Assembly (NCBI RefSeq): GCF_037975245.1
Contig: NC_092576.1
Span: 19,492,111-19,556,110 of the forward strand
DNA length: 64,000 bases
Direction of reading: 5' to 3'
Source of the DNA: Apostichopus japonicus
Lineage: Eukaryota; Echinodermata; Holothuroidea; Aspidochirotida; Stichopodidae
Shown: piece after piece, positions 10,116 through 21,347 of the stretch
How the letters are laid out: every line of letters starts with the position of its first letter
Position numbering within the stretch: position 1 is the stretch's first letter
Translations under genes and position numbers: made by a program
The notes under the pieces: model-generated
What the model saw: the letters and a program-made list of their open reading frames with translations, nothing else
What the model was told of the DNA's origin: nothing
Database searches by the model: none

Positions 10116-12070
10116 AGCTTGTAACCACGATACCGATACCGTAATTACCGAAATTGTGCACAGTAGACGACCTTCATGTTAGTTTTGTGAATGCATCTTG
10201 AAGGATTAGTTCAGGTGTCACAAATGTTTATCTTATATGAAAGAGGACAATAAAAGAAACCCAATTGTGAAGAAATTATTCCAATATCTTGTTACGTTTA
10301 GGAGATATTCCAGTTTAAAGTTCTATCTGATTGTGTAGAAACTGCTGAAATCAGACTAGCGGTAACGTCATATTCCTAAAAAGTCTTTGTTATTTTATTA
10401 AAATATTTTATAAGATTGTATGACTTACAACCAAAAGATACGTCAAGAGATTTCATATGTGTCAAGGGAAGTATTTGAGATTTAACATATGAAGAATGTT
10501 TGATTATATTTTTTAGATTTGTGAAAAACAAAAGTAATTATTTTTAATGAAATATATTGACACATGTTAAGGAAGTGAGGATGTGACATCACACCCTCAC
10601 AGTTAGTCTCTCTACACCAGTCATTTGCAAAGAAATTTTGAAATCTTCAAAGTGTGATATCTCCTTAACAGAGAATGCTATCATCGTAGTTTCTTCACTA
10701 TTCTGTTTGTCTTTTTAAGTTCTTTCATACAAAATTGACAAGATTGACACCTGAACCAATCCTTTAATTTACAAAAACTCCATCAGTTTCTGCGAAGACG
10801 GAAGGTCGTTTGAGGTCAATAAGAGGCAAACGCTGAAAAATCTTGTAATTCCTTAAAACTGAAGCACGCAAATCATTGGTAGCTGAATACATAGTATGTG
10901 GATCCATATTAAATGATCACAAGGGCATATGTACCATATATTTCCGTTTAGAGAGATTACATAGCTTAAGCTACTTGAGGTCAACTTCGAGGACATATCT
11001 TGAAAATGTTCTAGAAACAATAATTCCAGAAGGGAAGCCTCACTGACTTTGGATTGAACTTGTTAAGTTCACGAATGTCATGCTTTCTAGGAAGTGGTAA
11101 GGTCATTCGAGTTCATCAGAGGGGAAAGTCTGAAAACTTCCTAAATCATAAAAAAATCAAAACATAAAGCTAGACATGATGAACTTCTCACTGTGTGTTT
11201 GAAGCCATTTTACGGCAAATAATAACTATCAAGCCAGTTGGCTGACTGGTGTACACAGTGATACATGTACGGTTACAATAATTTTAATAAGTGTGGGAAA
11301 TTATTCTTTACTTTTTCAAGATATTTTACGATAGAAAATAGGCGGTGGTCTCCGGTGCAAAAAAATATAGTCTTGTGTGAGGTCTGTTTGATACCCGTGG
11401 TGACCGGACTAAGTATTTGGGTTAATGTACAATTGCCCAGTTCTGAAAGAGAATGGTGTTAGTGGTGCTGTTTTTATGAGGAAATGCTCAAGTGACCTTT
11501 TATTCAATGTCATAATGGTTGTTAAACAGGTGTCAGTTACGTAGCGTTCCACATTTGATGGATTCTTTTGAGCTACTCTACAGTATTTGACATATTTTAC
11601 CAAGTAATCAACAGCTGTTCCTTTACCCCGCCCTAGATATATAACTCAACTGTAGGTATGTATTATTGAGGGACCTTACCTAATGCTGCAATCGACTCCA
11701 GTTTTACACCAAATTCCAACCAAACCGAAATACCAGAACAACATCTAACGCCATGCGAACTCAGGTTGGCTACAAGGAGGATATCCACATACTTACAACC
11801 CTATAAATAGCAGAAAACGAAAAAAGACGAAGACGGCACCCTTGGGACTCCAAAACATTTTGGGCACCATACTCAAACATGGAACCATTCCTTAACTTTC
11901 CCCTTTTCGCCTTACCACGTATTAATTGAATTAAAGAGACAACAACTGCCTTTACCAACACCATTAATGCCAAACCTATGTTCTCTCGCATTGACAAGCA
12001 GTTCTGGTGAAAACAGGAGGATAGATGGCGAGGCTCACGGTTACTGACACACGGACATAAATACTGTCCT
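10116..12070. other. No gene seen
   Basis: AT-rich DNA. The minus-strand open frame at 11770-12165 has no recognisable domain and partly overlaps the dispersed repeat that follows. Confidence 0.5.
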
Positions 12071-12387
12071 TCAATTAGGAACTCGCAAATGAAATAGAAG
12101 TAAAACAGCCCCCTCCTCAGTACAGTACATAAACATACGAAATGTACTCGCGGTATAACATACACAGTCGAAAATTCTTCAGTGGTGTTTCAAATGTGAC
12201 AAATATTGCACCATTTTGCATGTAAGCAAGATGCCCTTTTGTAAATATTTTACTAAATTATTTACCGTTATCAGCTTAGCCGAACACCAGTAGCAATGCA
12301 TTTGATTATTCTTTACATCTAAAACCAATCAATAATCAAACATCTCCTAAAATAATCATTACTACCAATACGTGAGAAATGATGATC
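12071..12387 (+). repeat. Dispersed direct repeat, copy 1 (pairs with 17677-17998)
   Basis: 317 bp beginning TCAATTAGGAACTCGC and ending GAAATGATGATC. It is closely similar to 17677-17998 throughout, with identical long blocks such as GTACTCGCGGTATAACATAC and ACAAATATTGCACCATTTTG. The spacing is 5.6 kb and the orientation is the same. There are no TG...CA ends and no coding DNA between the copies. Confidence 0.85.
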
Positions 12388-13033
12388 TGCGTGTACACGG
12401 TACTGGACTGAAACACCAGACGCTCAGGGACCTTAAGTTTCCTTGAAGAGGTCGAGTTTGATTTCCCAGACTGCGAGAAAATATGCTACCAAAGTTGACT
12501 TTGCAGCAAATGATAATAATGAAAGCAAATGAGCATCACGGACGTACCTCAAGTAAGAGTATATAATGCCTATCTGCTTAATGTATTTTCGTCGTTATAT
12601 AGTCATCAATAATTGAATGCTTGATACGTGTTACCGGAAGCCGATTAAAGCGCTAATCGTTCACTGTGAATTCTTGACTGCTCATATAGTGTAAACATCT
12701 TGTCGTACATGTTTGAGAAGTATATGAAAGCAAATTGACCACTTGAATGGCATTACTCTCTATTGTTATAAACTTGCTTCAAATAAGGCATATGTAGTTC
12801 GTCATTGAGTATCGATAAAGTCCATTAGTGAGTTACGTGTTCGACATAACAGGGACTACTTGTTATTCCAGAAATGGCAGTAATCTTCATCTGGTAATTG
12901 TTCATCAGAATGCAGTTCATTGACTTATAAAACAAATAGAATAAAGAACAAGGAATCGAATAACATTCTTCCGAGATCAAACTAGTTTTATCCTGAGACG
13001 TGTACAACTCACAGATCGACAGAAGAGTTGAAG

Positions 13034-13218
13034 ACATCCCCGAAGATGATGTGTAGTATATGTTCCCTTTCGAGGGGAATGGTAATCCACACCTGACGTT
13101 GATCACACATTCACACTCCTGATACAAGGGGACTGGGGTTGAGAGCGGATCAGACATTCGGTAGTTTGGTTTTCGTGCCCAGGTTCTTTCCGAGGTGACT
13201 TTTCTTTAAAAAAGTATA
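13034..13218 (+). mobile_element. U2-headed SINE-like retroposon, copy 2 (degraded head)
   Basis: Collinear with copy 1 (125-371): GATGTGTAGTATATGTTCCC, a G-run/GAATGGT segment, GGGGACTGGGGTTGAGAGCG, GGATCAG, a TTCGGTAG segment, CGTGCCCAGGTTCTTTCC and a TGACTTTTCTTTAAAAAAG tail. The U2-identical CTTCTCGGCCTTTTGGCTAA block is deleted or eroded here, leaving ACATCCCCGAAGATG before the GTGTAGTAT core. The shared body confirms a repeat family of about 200-220 bp. No target duplication was found for this copy. Confidence 0.7.
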
Positions 13219-14400
13219 CCCGGTATTCAATCATGGGAGAATGATCGAAAGATATATTTTACTGTAACTTTATAGCTCAATTACATAAATAAATAAGGAA
13301 TAAGGCAAAATGTTAGTTTTGGTATGTTATGATACCCCCCCCCAAAAAAAAAAAAAAAAAAACAGACAACTTTGAGTCCAATAATGTTTCTGTAGCTATT
13401 CCAGTATTTTTCAAGATACTTATTTCTGGAATATTCATTTAGGCTAACTTGATAGTGACGTCGACTACTCATTGTAGAGCTTATAGTTAATGTTAATCCA
13501 ATTGGTTTTGAGGTCAACCAGATTACGTTCGTTAAACTTCATATAACTAAGCAACAGAGCAACCTTGGATGGCATTCGACATCAGTTGTCCTGAATACAT
13601 TTTAAATAAATATAAACATGTCATTTGAGACCATATAATCTATTTTTCCCATTAAGTTTTGTAGTGCAACTGAGGCACTAGTCCGATGGGCTGTGTACTA
13701 AACTAAAAGGTCCAGTCACTTTTACTAGTGAACCTCAACTGTTTAAAGTGTCATTCCAAATACAAACAAAAAATAAGTTGTTGTGTTATAGGAATCAACC
13801 CTCGCTAGACTGAGAGCAGTGGTTGTTTAAGGTCTACGGCATATCAAAGTTAATTTTGTTCCTGAAGTTATCAAAACACAATACGGGGTATTTTTGGGGG
13901 AAATATCAAACAAAGTTCTTGAGAATCACTTTTTCCGAAACTACCTATAGTATCCGGTATGAGAATTTGTTACAACACTAGTGTGGCTTAGAATGGGACC
14001 GTATTGACATTTTTGTTTTCTTGCAAAAGTGATATAGATTAAATTCTATGTATATTAACTTTTTATCTCATGGTCTTGCTGGCTTGTATATCTCTGGCAT
14101 TGCAACGAATAATGCTTGTTTTGGTGTAGGAAGTGTACATTTTTGTCAACACGTTTATGTCAAACAATGAGTTTAATTAAGTTCCTACAAAGCCTTGTGA
14201 ACCCTCATGACTGTGTTAATGTTTTGATTGGCTTACCACAAATAACCCATTACAATAAAATGTATTCACCTTCAGAGTGACAAGAAAAATAATACGGCTT
14301 TAAAGGAATTCGATGGCGCTAGTTTGAAACAGGGTGTTTTTTAATATAAAATAATTATATGGCTATTAAAAGCATCCGTAGGTTCACTTTTAGGAGAATA
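13219..14400. other. No gene seen
   Basis: AT-rich DNA with a C8/A18 homopolymer junction near 13334-13364. No supported exon. Confidence 0.5.
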
Positions 14401-14720
14401 GCGCCTCATCAGGCCACGTATTCAGTGGACGGTGGCTGCAAGCTTGCCGGTCGCAGAGATGTCACCACCTCTGGCCAAAGGCAAGGATTCACGCACGCCA
14501 CCTAGCACGCTTCTGGTCGATTTAACCGACCCTCTGCGCATCCTCCCGGGTTCTTTTGCGACAACAAGGGAGACATGGCACGGGATCCTAGGCCACAAAA
14601 AGCACCATACTTACAGCCAATGGTATTATCGCCAGAGGCCTGTCTTGAACCCTAGCCACGATTTACACGACCGACGAGGAATGAGTCTTTCGTCACCCTC
14701 TTAACCACATCGGCCATCAC
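14401..14720 (+). other. GC-rich patch of unknown origin
   Basis: About 320 bp clearly richer in G+C than its surroundings, with a 90-codon open frame (14432-14704) containing no domain I recognise. The abrupt edges suggest an inserted repeat or a transferred/retroposed fragment. Neither a transposon terminus nor a poly-A tail is evident. I make no functional claim. Confidence 0.4.
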
Positions 14721-14817
14721 ATCAGCTAGTAATTTATATGGTTGAATTAATATATCAAGACTTCAGGGTCGACTACTGAAATAGAAAAAGAAATTTTAAA
14801 CGTGTTTAACCAATTTA

Positions 14818-14893
14818 CCATTGATGGATTCGAACTCAGTTCATCAGGGTTACCAGTCCACTGCTCTACCAACTGAGCCATTAGACGAGTTAA
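14818..14893 (-). repeat. tRNA-like sequence (degenerate; tRNA-Thr-like, SINE head or pseudogene)
   Basis: On the minus strand the sequence shows an A box (TGGCTCAGTTGGTAGAGCA), a seven-base anticodon-like loop CTGGTAA (GGT, threonine) and a B box (GAGTTCGAATCC). The D-arm pairs, but the anticodon stem, the T-stem flanks and the acceptor ends do not. It is therefore not a functional tRNA; a tRNA-derived SINE head or a pseudogene fits better. Confidence 0.6.
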
Positions 14894-14899
14894 CTTTCT

Positions 14900-17337
14900 C
14901 CGAGCTTGAATCGGTATTACTGGTTGGCTAAAATCTATTGGTAACAGTGAACGACACTGCCTTCAACGAAATCTCTATTCATCCTGTTTTACTCCCATTA
15001 GAACAACGAATATGAATATATGTATTAACAAGAGGCTTACGCTTGTCTTTTGTTACATTGCAGCAAGCAGTAAGAACGTCGCTTCCTTCCAAGACGTAAA
15101 TGTACAATAGGCTTATGCCCCGATACTATCGACTACTTCGAAGCAAGCAGTAAAAGACAAACGAATTCCGTGAAATCTTCTTTTCACAAAAGGTTGCTTA
15201 AGATTATTCTCGCAAGAGAGGTCTTGCTGTAAGTTGTGTCCTTTTACAACTATATTCTATGCAGACGATCATGAACTGAAGTAAGCCTGAAATTTCAACA
15301 AACAATACCTATTCACATTTCAGTACCGTTTTGAATGAGAAAGGGACAATGCTCATTAAGTCAAAAACGATAACTCCGTACGACTAATCCTATTTAGCGA
15401 TCTGAATGGCTCGAATTAGCACGGTTATTCGAAACCCGAAACATGATTCATCGGGTTTTTGAGCTTATGCAAGTAGATTTGGGAAACACGGGGATTGGAA
15501 ATTGTTTATAGTCTGCAGTTACTTGATATGCTTATTGATCCTCTGAAACTGCAGCATTTGCGTGGATGGTCCCCCCCCCCCCCCCCGCCCAAAATGACTG
15601 TGTTCCACACATATACAGAAGTGTGTAGTTAGCTTAATACAAAATATTAGAATCATCTTTATAAATATCAAATTTTGGTCTATTAGAAGCCAACTTGATC
15701 ACGTCGTTTACAATTATTGCATTTTGAAAGACTGAATGGTAATGAGGAAGGGACGGTGACGAGGACGGGGTTTGGATGTTTTTATAGCTTTTATATGTGC
15801 AATACAAGTCAACATTATGACATGGTCGACTACATCAATAGCTACAATCACTCATATAAAACATACTTTATAGGGGGCAATATCATCCCTTTCATGGTCA
15901 TAGCTACCATCCCTTCACCGCCGCCCTCCTTCCCATACCATTTGCCGGTACGTTACTGAACCATGAACTATAGATCTCTATGACAATGAAATACCATTTG
16001 CATACATTTCCAATGAACAGAATAAAGATAAAGTTTCCTCCTTCTTCTGTTGATTTGAAATGAGGTGTTTGTATCGCCTCTCATATAGAGTATGGGTTTG
16101 AAAACTAATCCAAGACGCATCCAGAACTCTGCTTTACTTTCACTTCATCACCTGACCAAATTTATTAATGCAACTTATTTAATCTTATAAAAAAAAAACA
16201 TCTTTGTTACAAAGTATTCTTTGAGCTGTTGAAAGTCTGAATCAAAAGGAAGGAATAAACCAATGAGAACATGTGAACTATAGAACATTCTTTGCATTTC
16301 TTTTTAAGTCATTAGAGGATAATAGATTACGTTGATCTAAGAATTATACTCCATTGAATGGTAGGAATGCTAAAAGAGAAATCGGTCTTGTAAGAAATTC
16401 CAACTGAAAATAAACACTCTATATGCAACCATAAGAGAGCTTTACATGCTGCTTGATTCTTTCTATGGATTTAAAATTAATGACATTAGATCGAAAGAAA
16501 GTGAATAATACAACCGTGGCCCACCTCTTTTAAATCTTTCAATTGCATTGGCAGGGTCTCACTAGTAGGGGATTCTCGCTAGCAGGGATCCTCCCATTGT
16601 GCGAATGAGTGAGGGGTAAACTAATGTACGTAACCATGGTATTAGTAACTGGTTGGCAGACCTCCTGATATCTTCTCCCCCCCCCCATACACACCCTCCC
16701 CTCCCCGTCTCCCCTCTCTCTCTCTGTACAACTATTCGTGTCAGTAGGCAAAAGTATGTTTTAAATGTGAACGAACGGATATTTGGTTGTTGTTGCTTTC
16801 TCTGAGATATTTCTCGTTTCCGAAATCAGACATGGATTCGGGTACTGTACCACCCTAGGGAACCGGTCATGACTTTTCGCCGAGTTGATAACAAAAAAAC
16901 AATTGGATATCAGCAGCTGATATACTCAGTTCCTACGTACTAATGTCAACATGTTTATATATAGGACGTACCATAACATCGTGTTAATACACAACTGACG
17001 AAAGCGTAGGCAGAAACTCCCGCGCATCATATTTCCATACGATAGTAATATACTATGGAATTGCTGAGTAAATTTCAGCATGGGTTACACATGGGGTCGA
17101 ACATTACTTACGGGCTGTGGTTGACTGGCCACACAGGCATTTGGGCATTGACCGGTGGGCCGGTAGGCTGAGGGGTTGGTAAAAATTACAGCCCATTTCA
17201 ACAGTAGTTAATAGAATACTGTTGGGCTATGTAGAAATATATTTTTAACTGTGGGAATTAGCTCATGAAATCATCATGTTAGTTAGTCTGTTAGTTCGTA
17301 ACAAAAGAACGTGCTATTAGCAACCCGTCCGTGCTAA
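14900..17337. other. No gene seen
   Basis: AT-rich DNA with a C14 run near 15571-15586 and a short CT tract near 16710. Small open frames at 15717-15959 and 16539-16751 lack domain support. Confidence 0.5.
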
Positions 17338-17420
17338 TGGATTTTAATTTAGTTTTTTTTTTTTCAATTTTTTTCAAGCATGTTGTCACAAAATGCTTGA
17401 AAAACTAAATAAAATCCAGT
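17338..17420. repeat. Imperfect foldback hairpin
   Basis: Arms GGATTTTAATTTAGTTTTT and AAAAACTAAATAAAATCC, with inner arms CAAGCAT and ATGCTTG around a GTTGTCACAAA loop. The T-tract in the left arm makes it asymmetric. It is likely a MITE remnant. Confidence 0.6.
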
Positions 17421-17676
17421 TTAAAACCAATATTTTTGTCTATTTTTGTTAACTTTTTTATCTCTCCTCAGTATAATTAAGTGCTGCTTCTGGAAAATTA
17501 TTTTTGGGTCATTTTTAAAGGATTATTGTAACTTAAAAAAAAGAACTATAGCACAATTTTGCATCTTAACTTCAAAAACTTTCAAGGGGGAGGGACCCCT
17601 TCCCCAAGACGGCGATCACTAAGTAAGTAGCATATCAATGAATAATGGGCCGGTCTAGGTGTAAAATGCCTATGCA

Positions 17677-17998
17677 TCAATTAGGAACTCGCAAAGGAAA
17701 AACAGGTAAGACAGCCCCCTCCCAATTTTAGTACATAAACATACGACATGTACTCGCGGTATAACATACAAAGTCGAATATTATTTCAATAATGTTTCAA
17801 ATGTGACAAATATTGCACCATTTTGCATATAAGCATGCTGCCTTTTTCTTATCATATATTTTACTAAATTATTTACCGCCATCAGCTTAGCCTAACACCA
17901 GTAGCAATGCATATGATTCTTCTTCACATCTAAAACCAATCAATAATCAAACATCTCCTAAAATAAACATTACTACCAATATGTGTGAAATGATGATC
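17677..17998 (+). repeat. Dispersed direct repeat, copy 2
   Basis: The partner of 12071-12387, with the same start (TCAATTAGGAACTCGC) and end (AAATGATGATC), small indels and scattered substitutions. Confidence 0.85.
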
Positions 17999-17999
17999 A

Positions 18000-20464
18000 A
18001 ACGTAATGGTAGCTGTCAGGTAGAGGGTAAGAGGGGGGCTTGTTCTGCCGGCTACGGGTAGTTCCTGAGTTCACAGCTTCATAGGTTAGAATAAGCATGG
18101 GTCAATGAATCATAAGGATACGACAGTCAGAAAACGCTCATTTGAAACACTATCCACGGTGATGATCATGAATTACCAACATCTAATATCAAATCTTCTC
18201 TTTTGGATAAGTGCTCTGAGAATCATGAGGCAGGCGTGCAATTGGCAGTTATATGAGGCTGTCGTGTAATTGTCAGTAATATCGTATATATCTCTCCCAT
18301 TAACTTCAGGATATGTCGTAATAGCAATCGAACTGTCACTGTGTAACGACGATAAAGGAAGTTGTCTTCGACTACTGTAGCATTACGCAATCTATTTTTA
18401 GCCTCAGGCGTACAATACATATACCACAGCAGCAACAGTTGAAATGCTGTGCATTACATTCAACATATGTTAGTATGAATATAACGTAAGAAGTATGCAG
18501 TGAAGTAACGAAGACTAGGGTACTACTAGGTATACTCGTCAAGGTACTGTATTCGATCAAATTCGATGCTTTTCAAGATTTCCTTCTTTTCAATGACCAT
18601 AAATCAACCACGTTTTGCTATTTATAATTTCTAGGACTGTCTTGCAATATCTGTAATATTTTAAAATCCTGTTTCATTATGTATTTGATATCGAATACTA
18701 TAGTTATACTTAAGATATGCCATATGCTATTTGTGTTTTTTTCGCTTATTCTTTCGCGTAACTGGTGCTTTGTACAATTATATCTACATACAAATCATTT
18801 TAATAAATATGTTACATATTTTCTTCCATTTAAATATTTGTAGTACTTTCATTTATCCATACGTTAAGAAAATATCGGTTGAAAACGATTTATATTTATC
18901 TTTCTTTGATAGTTTTGAAAATTGACTGAAGCATGAAAGTGTGAGGGGTATTTCGACACTTGAAGCTTGTAATATCTAAAAGCGGATTTGTTGTTGAAAG
19001 GAAACATTATCCAAACTGGTGTTTAAACAAGAAAGACCACACAGACATTATCATCAATAATAATTAACAATTTGATCACATATTTATGACTATTTTATTG
19101 AAAACCAACCACATTTTATTCACGATCACTTAGGTGTGTAAGACCCCATTCTAAGGATAAGTACAACATAATATATAGGTAAAATAGTTTAAAAAGTATT
19201 AAAAACATAATTGTAAAATTAAACAAATTCCCACAGTATTATAATGCAAAGAGTTAGCAACTTAATAACCAACAGTATACACATCAGTTCCTTCAACATA
19301 TCATTAGTAATGAATGGAAGTCATACGAAAAGGAGCAGGAGAGAGAGAAGTCATTTTATGTACATGAAATTTATGTTACTATATAGTGGGTCCCTTTAAA
19401 ACAGCGAGCTGGAAATGACACTCTGATACATCACAATTAACGCTTTCCTTGCTAATTACAAGTTTAATTAAAGGGTCTCATTTGTTGAGAGTAATATTGA
19501 AATAAACATATAGTCCAATACACACACCATTGCAACATTGCCAAGTATTCTGTCCCTCACTTTAACCACTCATTAAGGTCGCCACAAAATGAAAGTGAAA
19601 TAAATGGTAACAGCATAAGAGGCTATCGCACAACACATTTATTAACTAGCTTCACAGAAATAACCTCAATGCGCTTTACAAATATTCCCTTTATGACTTT
19701 CGATTGTGTTTTGACTGCCAGTCATTTTGATATGTCTGTAACAGTTTTTCACTACAACACAACGTTATATATACTCAGATACAGCTATCGTGCAGTATAT
19801 TACAAGTTGAAACTATTAAATCATGAAATCATTTGGAAATTTCCCTGAACTTCTTGTCACTGTAAATACGAACTTCTCTTTTGTAAATCAAAACAAGAAA
19901 CTGCATAGGATATTCAATATTTTAGAATAGAGAGTTATTTTTTTATATTAGCAAAACAAACTTACAAGATAAGTCACCTGCCCATGGAGTTTTCCACTTC
20001 TAATACTATTTGTGATGTAATTACATGAGTTACCTTTCCTTTACATTTCTATGTCTCAAACAGCAAAATGTTAAACTTGAAGCTCAGCTGCGTACTTATT
20101 AAGGAAACAACATATATATATATATATATATATACAAGTATTAGTGTTCGTGTCCACGTAGGGACTGTGAGAGTGACATTGATACATGTGCACTTGACAG
20201 CATATTCGGTGTGTAAAATGTACTTACATAGTTGTAATATGTAACCATAGTACATAATACGTGATTACGTATTATGGGTACATATTAAAACTATAGAACT
20301 ACTACTATATAGGGTGCACAATTGATTAGCTTTTACCAAACTGTATAATATGTACACAAAAGCACAGACATGAAATTTCATGTAAGATTAGTAATGATAA
20401 GTACAACTGATTATGCTAATTATCAAAGCGAAAGCCTAATGTCATGATATACTGTGTAATAACC
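18000..20464. other. No gene seen
   Basis: AT-rich DNA containing a short (TA)n tract near 20109-20133. It lies beyond the last pseudokinase exon I could identify, so part of it may hold that gene's 3' end. Confidence 0.4.
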
Positions 20465-20880
20465 TCCAGTGTTCATTGTCATAGTATTCAAATAAGTGCA
20501 TAACTCAATCCTTATGATATCGCAGTACAAGAATTAATGTGCACTTGATCTTTACATCCAATTGTTCATTGTCATAGTATTCAAAGAAGTGCATAACTAA
20601 ATCCTTATGATATCGCAGTTCAAGTATCAATGTACACTTTATCTTTGCCATTAGTGTTCATTGTCCTCGTATTAAAACAAAAGTGGAGAAATGATTCCTT
20701 GTAATACCGCAGTACAAGTGTCAATGGACACGTTATCTTTGTCATTATCACAAGGTGTTAACAGTGTTCAAAGAAGTGCAGAAATGATTCGTTATGGTAC
20801 TGCAGTATAAGTATCAGTGTACACTTCTCCCCCATCTTTATTATGTATTGTACTACTCTTCATAGAAGTGTACAAGTCCA
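20465..20880. repeat. Degenerate tandem repeat, ~100-bp unit, about four copies
   Basis: Each unit contains GTGTTCATTGTCATAGTATT, CAAAGAAGTGCA, a TCCTTATGATATCGCAGTA-like block, a CAAGTATCAATGTACAC-like block and a TATCTTT spacer. Divergence increases to the right. Confidence 0.75.
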
Positions 20881-21275
20881 TACGTGGAATCTCGTAAGTA
20901 TTATCAACTAATTTTTCGAAGATCTATAATGAGAGGAAAAGAAAGAAAGCGAAAAACAGTAAAATAAAAACAATTATTCAAATATGCGACTGTATTATGA
21001 AAATATCTGGAAGGGCATAGATATGTTAGGGAAAAAGCTGGCATAAAAGAAGATAAACTCCTATTATCCTTAATAAATTCAATAACATTAAAGAGATCGA
21101 GACGACAGGTTGTAGAACATAGACACCAATGCGTAAAGGAAGTCATTTATATGCCTGCTTTAAGTGTTATAAAACAATTGGATCATATAGAACAACGTTT
21201 TCTTACCGTTATGGGAAGAAAGTAATTTGAACAAATTAATTGCAAAAACAAACAAAAATTCCTAAACTAGTTTAC

Positions 21276-21347
21276 CTCTTGATAAGATTCCCTGAGCTCT
21301 CGAATAGTCGGACGTTGAGGACAGACCTGGTGCCAGCACTGATATAA
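21276..21347 (-). CDS. Pseudokinase exon: alphaH-alphaI
   Basis: 24 codons between AATAAACAG and GTAAACTA. It encodes LYQCWHQVCPQRPTIREL and RESYQE, matching the CW-x(5-6)-RPTF-x-EL signature near the end of tyrosine-kinase-like domains. The last coding exon and stop lie further down and were not recognised. Confidence 0.75.

Noticed and set aside
12071..17998. LTR retrotransposon with 0.32-kb LTRs
   Set aside because: No TG...CA termini, no primer-binding site or polypurine tract recognised, and no gag or pol coding in the 5.3 kb between the repeats.
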